Positions 43,741-56,800 of a stretch of DNA of 64,000 nucleotides are shown here, in pieces (position 1 is the stretch's first letter; every line of letters begins with the position of its first letter). Source of the DNA: Phoronis australis (lineage: Eukaryota; Phoronida; Phoronidae); assembly GCA_002633005.1 (NCBI GenBank), contig NMRA01000307.1, positions 132,687-196,686 on the forward strand, read 5' to 3'. A program made the translations under genes and the position numbers. The notes beneath the pieces are model-generated. The model was not told the origin of the DNA, ran no database searches, and was given only the letters and a program-made list of their open reading frames with translations.

Positions 43741-45439
43741 TTCTCAACTGATCTGCCAATGCTAGCAAAGTTTTACTACTATGCTATGGGTTGCATCTCG
43801 GTTAAACTTGAAGAGTATCCGTGGATGCGATATTTTCTTATATCATTCTGAGATCCAGCCCAACATTTCTAAACTAATGCCATAGTAGCAAAGCATTTTC
43901 CTACCTCCAGGACAAATAAGACTTCTATCCGGACCTACCTGTTGGACCCATTATCTTTTGTGGCGACGTAAAATCTGACTGGTGCCTTGTTTCCAGAATA
44001 TTAGATGATGGAGTACTGTTTGTTGTACTTGATGTCTTCCCATATGTATTTCATGTTAATGTCTTCAATAGTTTTTCAATTTCCATGCCACAAATGAGGA
44101 GACTGCAGTGTCATGTTTATGTTGGAGGGTACAGCTAAGGCTTTATCAATTTGGTTACATTATGCAAGGTTAGTTTGTCCAGCCAGGGGTTAAGTGGCCC
44201 CTCTGGGTACACTCTTTTCAGCTGTTGAACTTCAGATACCATGCTGATAATGCACTTGGGGAGACTGGTACGACCTCAATTTCATTAGATGAGTTCCCAG
44301 GTATTTTGAAAACCTGGGAATATTGCAGCAAAAAAATTAATATGAGCAATTTCCATAAATGGTCATCTCCCCAAGTATTCCTTCCGACTACTGACATACT
44401 GGTCTTTTTCTCATGCCTATTGGCTGACATTGTCACTATGCTAATCTTAATTGAGTAAATAAACAGTGACTTGAATCTGGTGGAATACAGAATACCTGGT
44501 AAATATTGTGTCCCACAGCTAAAATGTTCCTATTAAAATGTTACTGAAAAAAACAACTGTATTCAACTAAATATGTGTTGGAAGTTTGGGATTTTGGCTA
44601 GACCTAATTAACCCTATACGGGACTTATGAAAGTGACCCCCCCAAGTCCCCCCACAACGGATTGGAAGTGCCAGCAGTATGTAGCTACTTGGTTCAGCTT
44701 TTTATGTAATTGCATCAATTCAACTATAATTCTTGTGATTTATCAACTTATTTATAAATAGAATTGGACGCATGGCTAAAAATGTTGATCACCTATGGTT
44801 ACTGGTTGTCCTGTTACAAGCGAAAGTATCGTCTTGACCGATGCTTCTCCCAGAGTCTAATCTTTGTTCTCGAAATTGAACCCAAAACTATTTTTGCCAT
44901 TTTCTGTCCTAATTTAATTCAAACTTAAGATAAGTGTCTATTATTATCTATTGGACTGTTCATGGTTTATGTGGGTGACTATCTAATCCTAGTTGCACTT
45001 GATGACCCTGGTATTAAAGCCAAAGCTTGAGTATGAGCTTGAAATTTCGAGTATTAACGAAAGTCTATAGCTTAAAGCTAAGGTTTATCAAGTGTGAAGT
45101 TGGAAAATGGCAACAATAGTTCCGTGTTCGATTGTGACCACAAAAGTTAGACTCTAGGTCCAGGTTAGGAGCTGGGACTGAGAAAAATTCTCAGGATCCT
45201 GTTCTGTTGTCCTGTTGCACTGTGCGATGATATTTGTATACTGTCAGTGACATTCAGATGAAAAGTGTTTCGGAATGGACTGGTTTACATCTGCTTACTT
45301 TGCTTACTTTTTTTATAACAACAGTTGGTGATGATGTTTTTTTCACTAAATATCAGTTTTCATTTTTCAGGTTTGTCTATTAATTAAAAGTGAACACTGG
45401 TGTAATCAAGAAAAGGAAAAGGTATGTGTGTCTTGGGTG
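43741..45439 (+). other. Intergenic, no feature seen
   Basis: AT-rich DNA, no gene or repeat boundary recognised. Open frames at 44218-44458 on both strands overlap each other and lack domains. Confidence 0.4.
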
Positions 45440-45800
45440 TTTCATCAATCTTTTACATGTATATGACCAGCATTGGACGGGTGTATGCAGCCTTATCTCG
45501 GATATTCATGAAAGTTTGCAGACATTTTCATAGAAGTGATGACCTGAACAAATTTTTCCCACAGATTCAATTACCGCTATGCCCCTTGAGGCAATTTCTA
45601 TGAAATTTGGCAAATTGGTTTTTATTGAGAAGAGGGCAGATGTCACCTTCCCATTTTTAGGATGGATTCACAATATTCTCCATATTCAGCACCTCTCATC
45701 TGCCTCAGTATCTAGACCAAGTTCTTAGATGGTTTTTATGAAATTTGAAAGGTATTATCCTATTGGGGAGAGCATTGATTATCGGACAGACAAGACTATA
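45440..45800. repeat. Diverged CTAGTGG-box repeat copy
   Basis: Contains CTCGGATATTCATGAAAGTT, TATGCCCCTTGAGGCAATTT and CTATGAAATTTGGCAAATTG, the same spacer text as the array at 41937-43740 but much decayed. Confidence 0.5.
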
Positions 45801-46404
45801 GAGCTGGAATTAAGGGCCTGCAGGCTGACAATAGGACCTGAGATTTTGTTTGGCAATGTGTTTGAGTGATGTTAGTAGAGTTCAGTAGGGTTTCTTTTCA
45901 TTAATGACGGGATTCCTCCACTGATTTTGGGATGTCCTGCTTTTAGATATAGTATTTATAATTTGTTGAAATTGGTTTCTCCTGTTTAAAATTATGGTCG
46001 TCCTGAATGTATCGGTGACTGTGTTGCTCACTGTGGGTGTCTGCATTACTCTATAGTTACTAACATTTTATCACCCTGAATTGTGGGTTGTGCTTCTTAG
46101 ATTTAGGGTTACAGAGCACAGGCACATTGTATGTAATGCTCTATAGTAACTCCTGACAAGCTAGTACTCAAAGCAGTTGAATTGCCCATTGTGTGTATGG
46201 AATGTGCTTCAGTCACCTATGTAATACTCTTTTCCACCCCATTATTTGCTAAGCTCCTCTCTGGGGCCTTTTGTAGCCTGACCTGGTCCACCAGGTCATG
46301 AATATCTGAACACCTTTACATTAGTTGATCAATTGTTGAGAAGACAAGCTTGAGTGTATGGTGCGCCAGGTGCAAACAAGGAGTCTTGGTCTCTTGCGAG
46401 TTTC
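45801..46404 (+). other. Intergenic, no feature seen
   Basis: AT-rich DNA between two repeat elements; nothing recognised. Confidence 0.4.
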
Positions 46405-46410
46405 CAGTTA

Positions 46411-47345
46411 TTCAATGTGACGTCACTGGAAGTTGGGCAAAACCCGCCATATTGCCCTTGTTTTGCCTGAGTCTAAATCTTACCCGAGTTGTTGAGAATT
46501 TTACGCTTAAAACGTTTACACAACTTAAGAGATGGTAGATGGACCGTGGAATAACTGTGAATGGAAGAATAAAAGGTGAACTTTTTATCTTATGCGAAGC
46601 TGTGAACGGACTAAAATTGTAACCTCGACCCGGACTAAGCCTGAATGCGCAAGTATACAGGGGTGACAGTATATCCCCATAAAAAGTGACTCATTTCAAA
46701 ATACAACAAATACAATCAAATGAAACATGCATATATGCACATGGAGTTATAATTTAAATTAACACGTACCATGACTCTGGATACACTTTAGTCAACAAAT
46801 AACTTGAACATATCAATGAAAATCTTGCGGTTCGCTCGAGTTTCTCTCACCGGCTGCCATTTTGAGAAAGTTATGTGAAATCACGTCTGCTGACAAACAA
46901 AAAGTCCTAGGGACACAAATCTTACAAATTTCACTTGATATATATCCCATATCTCATGCTATTTTGCAAGTGTCACGCGCCAGGTCACGCTATTCGCTCA
47001 GTCTCATGCTAGCTTTTGCCTCATACTCACCTGACTCAGTTGAAATACTTTGTGGTTATTGTATGCGCGGTAAAGAAATTAACGGTAACCAAAAAGTGGA
47101 TTTGAAATTCTTTGCCATAGTCACCTGAATTCTCGAAGCTATGCCTCATCGAAGATATGTTTAGCAAAAAGGACTGTTCACTGAAAGAAAGTAAGCGCTT
47201 TTGTAAGTGATAGTTTTAAGTGTAGAATGTATTTTTGATGAAACTCTTAATCAGTGAGCGGATTTTGCTTACCTCCCGTTTGAAATACACGGGACGAAAT
47301 CAAATGGCCAAACGACAAGCTTTTGCCCTACTTCAGGTGACGTTA
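46411..47345. mobile_element. 935-bp inverted-repeat element with CAGTTA flanks
   Basis: The hexamer CAGTTA lies on both sides (46405-46410, 47346-47351). Left end TGTGACGTCACTGGAAGTTG then GGCAAAA; right end, reverse-complemented, TGTAACGTCACCTGAAGTAG then GGCAAAA. The palindrome GTGACGTCAC at the left end is a perfect CRE core (TGACGTCA). No transposase frame. Superfamily not assigned. Confidence 0.6.
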
Positions 47346-47351
47346 CAGTTA

Positions 47352-49547
47352 AGTCTCACAGAATCTCACGTTATTGCTACTAACTCGCAAAAGGACTATT
47401 AAGATTGAGGGAGAAGGGTGTGGAATTCTTCACTCATTCTCTGTTATGATAACTGCCCACTCTGTCCTATTTCTCAAACACTGAATAGCTAATACTGCAG
47501 ATGGCAACTTTACAAAATGCCCATTTATTGACACCTCCACACTACTCTCCAAACCAATGATACCCTAAAATTGACTTTTGGATATTTCTTTCTGTTGAAA
47601 AGCTTGAAGAGATAAAATTTCAGTTTTCCCAGACACATTACAGTCCTTCTTAATATAGTAATTCTGTTGTTTTGAACAAAATTCACATTTTTCAATTTCC
47701 CAAAGGCTGATTACCTTGCTGTAAATAACATTTACCAAATGTTCTCTGTCATCCAATATACTTGTAATGGACTAACATGTCCCTAATCTTTAATAGAATT
47801 TCACTTGACAGCCATACTGCAGGCAACTTAACCTTACTGCAAGGGACTACCCTAGGGGAAGACTCAGGGTACTCGACCATGTCTGTTTTAGATATTACTG
47901 TGCTGCAGGAGATTGGAATTATCAGGTCGCTAATTTTTTTTCCATCCATTTCCGATTCTTGTAGCGTTTCTTTCTGAACATTTAGAGGCTATCATGAGGT
48001 TATTGGCAGATAGTGTAGCTTGGTGTAGTTGAAGACGTATAACGGATGGTGGGATGTTTTAGTTAAAAAACAGGCCCTGTTCAGGAGAATATTCAGGTAT
48101 AAAGTACCCCGTTGGTATGCCTGATGAGGTAGACGATGTCACTGGACCAGAAAGGATCATAAACAGGTTTTAAAGTGCACATTAACTCATTGTTTTGTAA
48201 TCACTGTGCATTCTATGTCTTGTTAATGTGTTGTGCTAATATAGGTGCATCTCAATATCCAATCTGTTCAGTCTTTCTGTGCTTCCATTAATAGTCTCTG
48301 AATTAACTACAGACATTTACCTAAAAAACAAAGGTCAAGTTATGTAAGACTGTAGAAAAATGTCTGAATTCATGGATCCGTATGAAATTTAGAGGATACT
48401 GTGCAGATGCATTAGTGTAAAACTTTGAATGTTCGTCTTTTGCCGGAGAGGCTGTCACATTTTAGAACTGATTTACGTATTAAATCAAAGCTGTAAAAAG
48501 GAAACAAATAATTAACTTCAGAAAACCTGTAACTGTGTTTTTGGGGTTTCTTGTTAGACATTTAGGTATATTTAGGCCGTTATCGTGCAATGTGCATTTA
48601 GCTAAATAACATCAAAACTATAAATTTTAAAACAGTTACAAGTATACTTTTTGTTTGACAGTTTAATACAAACTTGCTTGTAGTTTCTAAACAATCACTT
48701 CAGGCAGCGAAATAAACCGTGACAGGAGGTAGAGTGGCATAGAAGCAAAGGGTGTGAATGTGTCGCACAGTATGCTTGTATGCCCCTCTACCTGGTGCTG
48801 TCGTCCTTGATTTCAGTTTATAGCACTTCATATACGTTCATTTCACTCATTACCTGATGGTGAGACATGTGGTCTCAAAATATAGCTTGTGTTTTAATTT
48901 GTTTGTATGTTATGTCCCTCAGTGTTTTGCTACATAGCTGCACGCCCCCCGAAGACGAGACATTGTTTAGAGACTACCAGCAAGTTAGTAAGCTGTCAAA
49001 CAAAAAGTACAGCCATGTGTTCAATGAACTTTGCATTAATGAAAAGTATAACCTCATAGAATTTGATTTTTGACTTTTTACCACTCATGAAATCAATTGG
49101 AGTCATTTGACATGCTTTTAGTAAAATTTAGCAAAAAAGGAAGGTACGTACATTGTTTGCAGAGCAGTGTTATCAATGTTCAAATCTCAAAAACATGTTT
49201 TCTAAATTAATTTTCTTTTTCACTTTATACAATTTTTGATTTTTTTTCGTGTAAATCATTTAGTCAATGTTTTGATATACCCTTATGTAAAATTGTTATA
49301 TTTTAAAACAAGCCCTAACAGTGGTTTGGAGAAGAGCACGCAAAGCTTAGTATGTGGTATAAGAATCTAATTGGAAATTAGTGAAATGTGATGTTCTGAG
49401 TTTGGACATTTTTTCTAGTGTCCTTCCTAATGAAGTGGTGGCGGAAGCTTTCACTTCTACTTGACTTTTTCCCAAAAATTCTTCAGTTTTGTGTTGGTTT
49501 ATTGGGGTAGATTTCCAATACGTTACTTTAAAGTTCCAAGCCTTTAT
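47352..49547 (+). other. Intergenic, no feature seen
   Basis: AT-rich DNA with short open frames on both strands and no recognisable gene, RNA or repeat. Confidence 0.4.
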
Positions 49548-49782
49548 GCCCTTTCATACTGACTTAGCTATGGTGTGAGGGGAGCGTCATCGTCAAGTGC
49601 AACAAAGTTAACTAAACCGTTCATATCGGCTTCGGTACTTAACGTACGTCAAAGTAAACGGCATGTGAGGCAGTTGTCATCGAATTAATCGCAAGGTAGC
49701 GCTGATGCATTGCGTTCATGCTAACAGTTTTTCAATGTTACAATTTGGGAATATTTACATGTGCTAATTAGCATAGAACTTA

Positions 49783-50805
49783 CCGTTAACTCGCAAGTTA
49801 ACGCCCTGAGACAGGGGTGGGCACTTAAACCAAGAAATTTCAAAAAGTCGTTGAAGGTGTTTACCCAAGCAGTGGCCGCTTACGTCCAAATTTTAGCTGA
49901 ACTGGGCAAGCGTGCAGTGTGTTCATTCAAGTATACAAGTTGTAGGCCTAAGTTCAGTCAATCAGCGGAACCCGACTACCACAAAGTTTCTTACAACTTG
50001 AACAGAAACAGGATTTCGACTTGAAAGGGTGATTTCGCAAAATGTCAAAATCTCAAACGTTTTCAAATATATTAGTGCGCTGCAAAATGTCATACCGCGT
50101 AACTTTATGAAACTCGAATGGCAGTCCACTTACTATATCAACAAACACTGTTTCAGATCACTGAAGGTGCCGGATTTGGTTTCTTCAATTAAAACACGGA
50201 CAATTCGTTCCCGGCCCGACCTAAACTTTACAACTGCAACGAGAGCAAAATCACATGCTCCGTGTGTGGAATTCCAACAAGAGGGGGCTGGGATTAATTG
50301 CTCAATTCAAATCTGGGTCGACCCAGGAGATAACTCTAGCTGCGTGCGTACAACTTGTACGCGCGAATAAGTTCACAGTCTGATCGAGATCATTACTGAA
50401 CGATGACTAATCTCTTAGTAGCATAACGCCAGTTCTATAATAATCTACAGTGTTGGCCTATATTAATTTAACAAAAGACTAGTGAATATGTTTAATAAAA
50501 GGTAGTTGGATTTAAATTATTCCATAAATGTCGGCTAAAAACGCACTTTCTGTGACTATCATACGTAACCTTGCTGTTTCCCGCAAACATGGAAGTCCGA
50601 GCCCGAGACAAAACTGTGAACAAAAACACCAGTTCAAGCTCAAGTTTTTCTAGTGGTAAGTTGGGGATGGGCGATTACCCGAGAAGCGGAAATTTGCGTA
50701 AAGTGTGGGATGGGCGTTTACCCGAACATTGGGCGCTTCCATCGAAATTTTGCAAAAGTCGGGGGTGGGTGATTACCCAGGTTTGGGCATTAGCCAACGA
50801 GCTTA
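49783..50805. mobile_element. ~1.02-kb insertion inside MITE copy 3
   Basis: CTTA lies on both sides (49779-49782 and 50802-50805), so the duplication is about 3-4 bp. The right end has three tandem GGGATGGGCGATTACCCG-type blocks (50661-50790) of the GGGCGCTTA family also seen at 9950-10650. It contains the candidate first EPS8 exon. No transposase domain seen. Confidence 0.5.
50589..50655 (+). CDS. eps8: Candidate eps8 first coding exon
   Basis: ATG in context AAACATGG, coding for MEVRARDKTVNKNTSSSSSF and two further Ser, with donor GTAAGT, leaving in phase 1 as the next exon needs. It lies inside a transposon-like insertion and has no similarity I recognise to other EPS8 N-termini, so it may be spurious. 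In that case the protein would start at the ATG at 51401. Confidence 0.3.
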
Positions 50806-53800
50806 TGGTATTTCTAATTCGATCGATTATTTGCGCAAAATATAAGCAACTATTAGCGATGACACTGCTCTTTAATTGTTGATGATATCAGTGGCCCCTG
50901 GTGATAATTTCGATGAGACCGAAGTTGACCGTTCATACTGCACCGCAGCATCGATGCTCCGCTGTTAAACCCACCTGTTTACTGAGAAGTTAACTGGCGC
51001 TGTTATCTTCGATCCAGGACCGAAGTTAACCGTTCATACTGACTGCAAATCCCCAAAACATCAACACGTCGACCTTACTATGAAACATTGTGAGAGCAAT
51101 TGAAAGCGACCCGGTTTTAAATTCTGGAGACCAACATGCAACAAGTTGATATGAACACTAAATGCAATTTCTGTCATTCACAGACATTTTGAGATTGAAA
51201 GTAATAGATATTTAGTCATGGTTTGTGCCTTGTAACTTTGATGAATTTAGACACTGTCCAGTTTATGTTGTAAATTACTATACCAAGAAAGTTTGTCTCA
51301 CCACATCGCTTCTGTAAACCATAATGGATCATTCATGTGTGACGCCACTTTCTTGCTTTCTTTTCTTCCAGTTCACGTGTTGTGTGGCTCGTCCCTCATT
51401 ATGCCCGGTGTCATGCATCGCAACGGAGATATGCAGTATGTCTGGCCAGCCACCAACATGAACGGTCATGATTTCGGCAGAAGGGACTCCAGGTACACTG
51501 TGATTTGCTGACTCGTGTAGACTTCCTGCCCATGTGGAAATCTGTTTTTGTTTTTATAAACTGATTTTGATTAGTTCTGGCAGCATAAGCAATTCATTGA
51601 ACATTTTGTTAAGCACAGATGATTATCAGTAACTGGTGCTTATATTTGAATTTTAAATATTTCATAGAACCACTAGTTATCAACTCCTTTTCAATAGTTG
51701 GTGCTTCAGTAGTCAAACTGTCATTTATACTGAAATATTGTATTTGTAATGAGTTGCATTTACCTGGCAGTCAGCTGTCAGGGAGCAAGTAACACACAAC
51801 AGCTGATCAGGCACATATGTGTCTGTCAAAATGACTCGCACAGAGCAAGGTAACACCACGGCAGCCATTTTTGACACTGGTTTGAGAGGCAGAGCAAATT
51901 GCACTTGATCAGTTCATCCAGTATCAACTACATGTTTAAACACAACTGGGGCAAGATAGAAAAGAATCATCTTTCAATGCGCTTGTATAATAGCGTATGT
52001 TGGGTGATCCGCTGGCATTCTACATGATTTAGACATTCGCTATTGTTTATGCGAACATGCTCAGACAATGTTTTTGTGTAAATGACTCGTGCTGATCCAG
52101 TTTGCGATCTAATGTCGTGTAAATGCGTGTCAACTCTCATCGTGACAACTGTTCCCTGTGTAAAAACAGCTCTAGTATGTTAGTGTTCTCTTCTGATTAT
52201 CGTGTCATGGATTACAGTGAAATTCTGCTTCATACTGATAATGGTGGTGCGGTAAAAATTCTCCAGATTGGGGCAATCTCTAAAGTTTGATGCTTTATGA
52301 AATTCAAGCTGAATTTGAATTTTCTTGATTCTGAAGATTAGCACGTGGGTGATTTTTGTGTTCTGAATATTTGTATCAGCAGAGTCAAAATAAACATTAC
52401 AATTCATGGAGTCGTCAAAAATGGTTGCCGATTTATCATTTTCAAGCGTCTTTATAGTGCGCAACTGAGGTTAATGATCCGTTGCCTTTAATTGTAATTC
52501 TTGAATTTGGACAGCCATTAATGATTTTTTTTAATTTGGCACTAACTCCAGCCTTTACCGAAACAATTTATTTTTCCCTGTTACAAATTTTTACCGTATC
52601 CATGGCGTCCTAATCTTTGAACAAGTCTCAGGCAAATTCTTTTGCTGTTTCTGAAATTTTTGGACACCATTCAAGAAAATCTCAACCTCCATCTTTTGTT
52701 TAGAACAGGCCTGAAGAAAATGCCAAACTTTACTTGAGACATCACATTATGAGAAATTTGAAAATTTACTATAAGCGTGATACTTGTTTAGTCAGATTTT
52801 TAGCTGAATTTCAATCAAATTTTGGTGGTCACGGGCGTTGGTTGCCTTTGTTGAAAAGTAATAGATGGTGTTGCAATGATTACTGTAAATTTTAAACTCC
52901 TATTGAATTTTGGTTCAGTTATTCATATTGTCTGATATTGATTTGTTAGGCGTGCTAAGCACTTTTAAATCATTGTCAACAATTTTGTTTACAGAGGTAT
53001 GGTTCGAGATGGTCGTCCTCCACATGACGACCTTTATTCACGTGTCAACAAATCCAACGGAGCTCCTCCTGGCCTTCCGCCTCACTACCACGAAAACCCA
53101 GCTTTTGTACCTGGTAAGTTGCCACATGCTCTTTGGTGTTAGGAATTATGAAAAAACAGTTTTCTAAGAGTGGTGCTACTGTCAGTGTTGATCGCACTTT
53201 GCAAAATTGTGCAGGGACACACTACAAAGTTAGGGAACTGTACAGATGAGTTATATGGTCCATGTTGTGAAAATAGGACAATTGTACATATTGCATTAAG
53301 TCCTGTCAATGGGACTGTGAACTTGTGTAAAGATATGAGTGAACAGTTTTGTTGAATTGAAAATTAATACTTATTGACTGTTTAGAATTCACTCAATACT
53401 AAATACTGTGTTTTATGTGTACTGAGCAATCTTGTTGTTGGTGAGGTAATAATTCAGAAAGAATGAGAAGGGTTGTAGTTGTTAGAAAGAGGGCACAGTG
53501 TCCTCCTGACAGAGTGTTTCAACTTTCTGTCACCTTTGCTCATAACATCATCAGGGTTTGACACTTACCTCAGCTACTCGACTGTGAGTCATCTCTCATT
53601 CATTAGCTCAGGAACACACATGAGGGTACTCACATACAGTACAGCCATGTTGATTATCATTGGAGTGTTTTTTTGTGTTAAATTTGTTTGACTTTTAGCC
53701 ATATTACATTGCATGTTTTTAGATTTTAGTCACCAGCAAAAACCGAGGTTGATGGACTTGTGTTCACTGTGCAATGGCCTTGGTAATTTTATAATAACTT

Positions 53801-56800
53801 TTATCAGAGTTAAATGAGAATGCCACCCAATTTAATTAGTCTTTTTTACCATCTTAATCGGTCTATATCCACATCGCTTCTTATACGGTCGACCTCACCT
53901 TGCCGAGAGGTGTCGCGTTAACCCATGAGGAAGGTGAGAAACGACACAGCGACGTCAGTGGTTCATCTGCAGAGTGAATGCCGTTATTTTACGGTGCATC
54001 GTTCCCGCTTGTCCGAACTATGAAGCTTTGAAGAAAGTGGGTATATCGTTTTTTCGACTTCCTCGAGTGCTCGAAAAGCTTAGGAAGTGGTTCGCGGTAG
54101 TGAAGAATGAAAGATACGCTTTCAATAGTAAATATGAGGCCGTGAAACATCTCCGTTTCTGTGGCCGGCATTTCGTCGACAGAGATTTCTCAGACGAATT
54201 CCGGCTTACCAAAGAACTATCCATACGTTCCGTTGCCTGTGCATGTTCACGGTGCACCTCTAGTACTTCTTGGTCAGTGTTTTCCGGTTCGAACTGATAG
54301 CCTTTGAAATTTAACGATCCGACCCGTGAAGTTTTCGTCTGATGAGCTCTTGACTAAATCGGGATTGGCGCCGGACGAGTTGCCATATAGATGTTTATTT
54401 TCAACGTTCTGTTTCAAAATGAATTATTCTCATCCTAACCAATACTTATATAAAACTGAAACAAAGTCTGTCTCATTAGATACAATTTGTAATGCCTTTG
54501 CAGTATTCGTGAGTGCAAATGTTGAGAAGCCAGCAATGAATAAACCACTGCGTTGCCGGCAATGAAGGTAATTGACCGCGCACCAAGGCCGTGAGAGCAC
54601 ATGCTAATTCAGTGTTTGTTGACAGAAAGCTGTTGTGAAACAATTACTTGACTTTATATGCTATGGTCACATGTTAGGGGAATCTTCATTTAGAAATAAA
54701 AATACATTATTCAAATCATTGTTACTGTACAACCTTTGCCCTGACGGTCTGTGGAAGGGGAACCTGACTTCGCGGTCCCCGACATGTTAGTAGATTTTCA
54801 GTTTCGTGGCTAATTCACACAAATAATTGCGTTAACGCTATTTCTTTGGCTCACTATCACAGTCTTTTCGGGGCTGGAGGTTTATTTTCCAACTCAAGCT
54901 GGTTTATGTTCGTGCCAGTCCCGGCAGCCGCGACGGGCCTGATTGGGTTCTGAGCTACTGGCTGGGATAACGAGTCAGTTCAGTCGCGACAGGCCTGATT
55001 GGGTTCCGAGCCACTGGCCGGGATAACAAGCGTTTTGTGTGTTTAGAACTCAAAAAATCACAAGTCTAAACAACACAGATCTAGGTTCTCCTGTCTGTAT
55101 TTCACAGAAGAATACTTCGAATTTATCTCCGAACAGACCCCAAACTCCTGCTACAGACCTTGGTAAATTGACTTGCCGAACTTTGTAGGCTACAGTGTGT
55201 CCAAATACCAATAAATCCGTAATGGCGAAATAAAACAACGCGTTTGTATATTAAGAACTTGGTGTATTTTTAAGGGTTTTACATCGAGGTTTGATGATTT
55301 ATTGGTGTTAAATGATGGATTAAAGCGATAAGCTGACACCAGTAACCCGTGTTGTGAACTGCTGAACAGGCTGCGTGTGAAACCAGTGACGTCTTTCGAT
55401 AATTTCAACACCTCCGTCTGCCGTCAGATGTCAGGTAACGCAACCGAACGTTACGTTATCGAGTAGAACTACTGGATCTAAATTGATACAAAATAGGTTG
55501 TTTTTTGGGTGGCATTCTCCTTTAACCTGGTCAGTGCTGAGCACTGCTTTCCATGAGGTTGTTCAACACGCTCACACCACATTCCCTCCCTTTCATTCAC
55601 TCCAATTGTGACCAACCCACAGGAGGCTAGAAACAATTAGTTCAATGAATGTTGTTACCTTTCATTTGGACAAATTGTCGATACTGTGTCATGATTCTGA
55701 CCCTTCACTTATGAGCTGTGTGTGACGACCATTGGTTCGATTTTTCCGAAGTGAAAATTTAATAGAAGTTTACTGTTTCTAGTTCATTAGTGACACAGGC
55801 ATGAAGGTATGGTAAAGGGTTGCACGTGACCAATAACTGTTGAGTTATTGGCTGCTTGATGCACCATCAAGATATCATGATTACTAATCAACAGTCAGTA
55901 GTTTGTACATTGATAGGGCCCTCGCTCACCAGAGGTGAAAGGTGGCTGTGCAAGGGGTCATCATCCTTCTTCAGCACTGCCTTAAAAATAGCCAAGACCG
56001 ATGTTTTGAAGAAGTGATTCTAACCTTGAGAGGGTTTTTTGATCATTGTGGAGGGTTTCACGTGATTTTTAGATGTTTTCATGGGGAAATAGGGCTTTGA
56101 GAGTTATTCATCAGTATGTTAATCAACAGTCTATCAAGCTACCATTGTCCTCAAGTTACTGTGGTCAATGATCTAAAGCTTCAAAGTGATTTCGGGTCAA
56201 TATTCCCTAGGTTCAGCCATTAAAATTTAAATGCTAAAATTATCTGTGCACTTGAGAAGAGCATTCTTGTTAGGTGTACTTGTGCCTCCCTGGTAATTGT
56301 AAATATTCTCAAGTCAGCTGGTTTTCGTCAGAGTTGACTAGGGACACAGAGAGCAATGACGCCTTTTGACGGTGTTTTTGAGGAAAAGGGTAGGTAGAGG
56401 AGGTGAGGGGCCCTGTCAAATTCACGTGGTGTGCCAAGTTTTGGGGGTCTAGTATTAGGAAACACCTGCTGAATGAAGAGGAATGGTGGCTGTTGGTGGC
56501 ATTGTTGATGACAACGATGGTTGTGTCACTGAAGACTTCTTCTAAAATCTAGAACACTTTGATACACTTGTTTTACACCTCACAGTGAAATCCCATCAAT
56601 TTCATTGTTAATGGCAGAAATTGTCAGTTGTATTCTTAATCGAGTCTTATGTGAGTTTGGAATATTCACATTTTTTCAAACTATTGCCTGTTAGCAACTT
56701 TATTGTGGAACTTAAGTTTTGTAAGTATCAATTTTGGTGTTTCTCTTTTTATGAAATCTAAGAAAATTAAAAACAAATTCACTTGCCCTCCATATTGTTC

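Larger units (their letters stand above)
49548..51085. mobile_element. MITE-like element, family CCCTTTCATACTGA, copy 3 (split)
   Basis: Left half 49548-49782 starts GCCCTTTCATACTGACTTAG and follows copy 1 to GTGCTAATTAGCATAGAACT. Right half 50806-51085 resumes with GCAACTATTAGCGATGACAC and runs to GAAGTTAACCGTTCATACTG and ACACGTCGACC. The gap is a 1-kb insertion. Confidence 0.65.
53814..55521 (+). mobile_element. Kolobok/piggyBac-type element with TTAA flanks, 1,708 bp
   Basis: TTAA lies immediately outside both ends (53810-53813 and 55522-55525). Ends are inverted: left ATGAGAATGCCACCCAA, right reverse-complemented AGGAGAATGCCACCCAA. It carries a THAP-domain reading frame near its left end. 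TTAA duplication together with a THAP domain is the combination described for Kolobok transposons; piggyBac also uses TTAA but lacks THAP. The rest of a transposase is not visible, so it is a deleted or non-autonomous copy. Confidence 0.75.
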
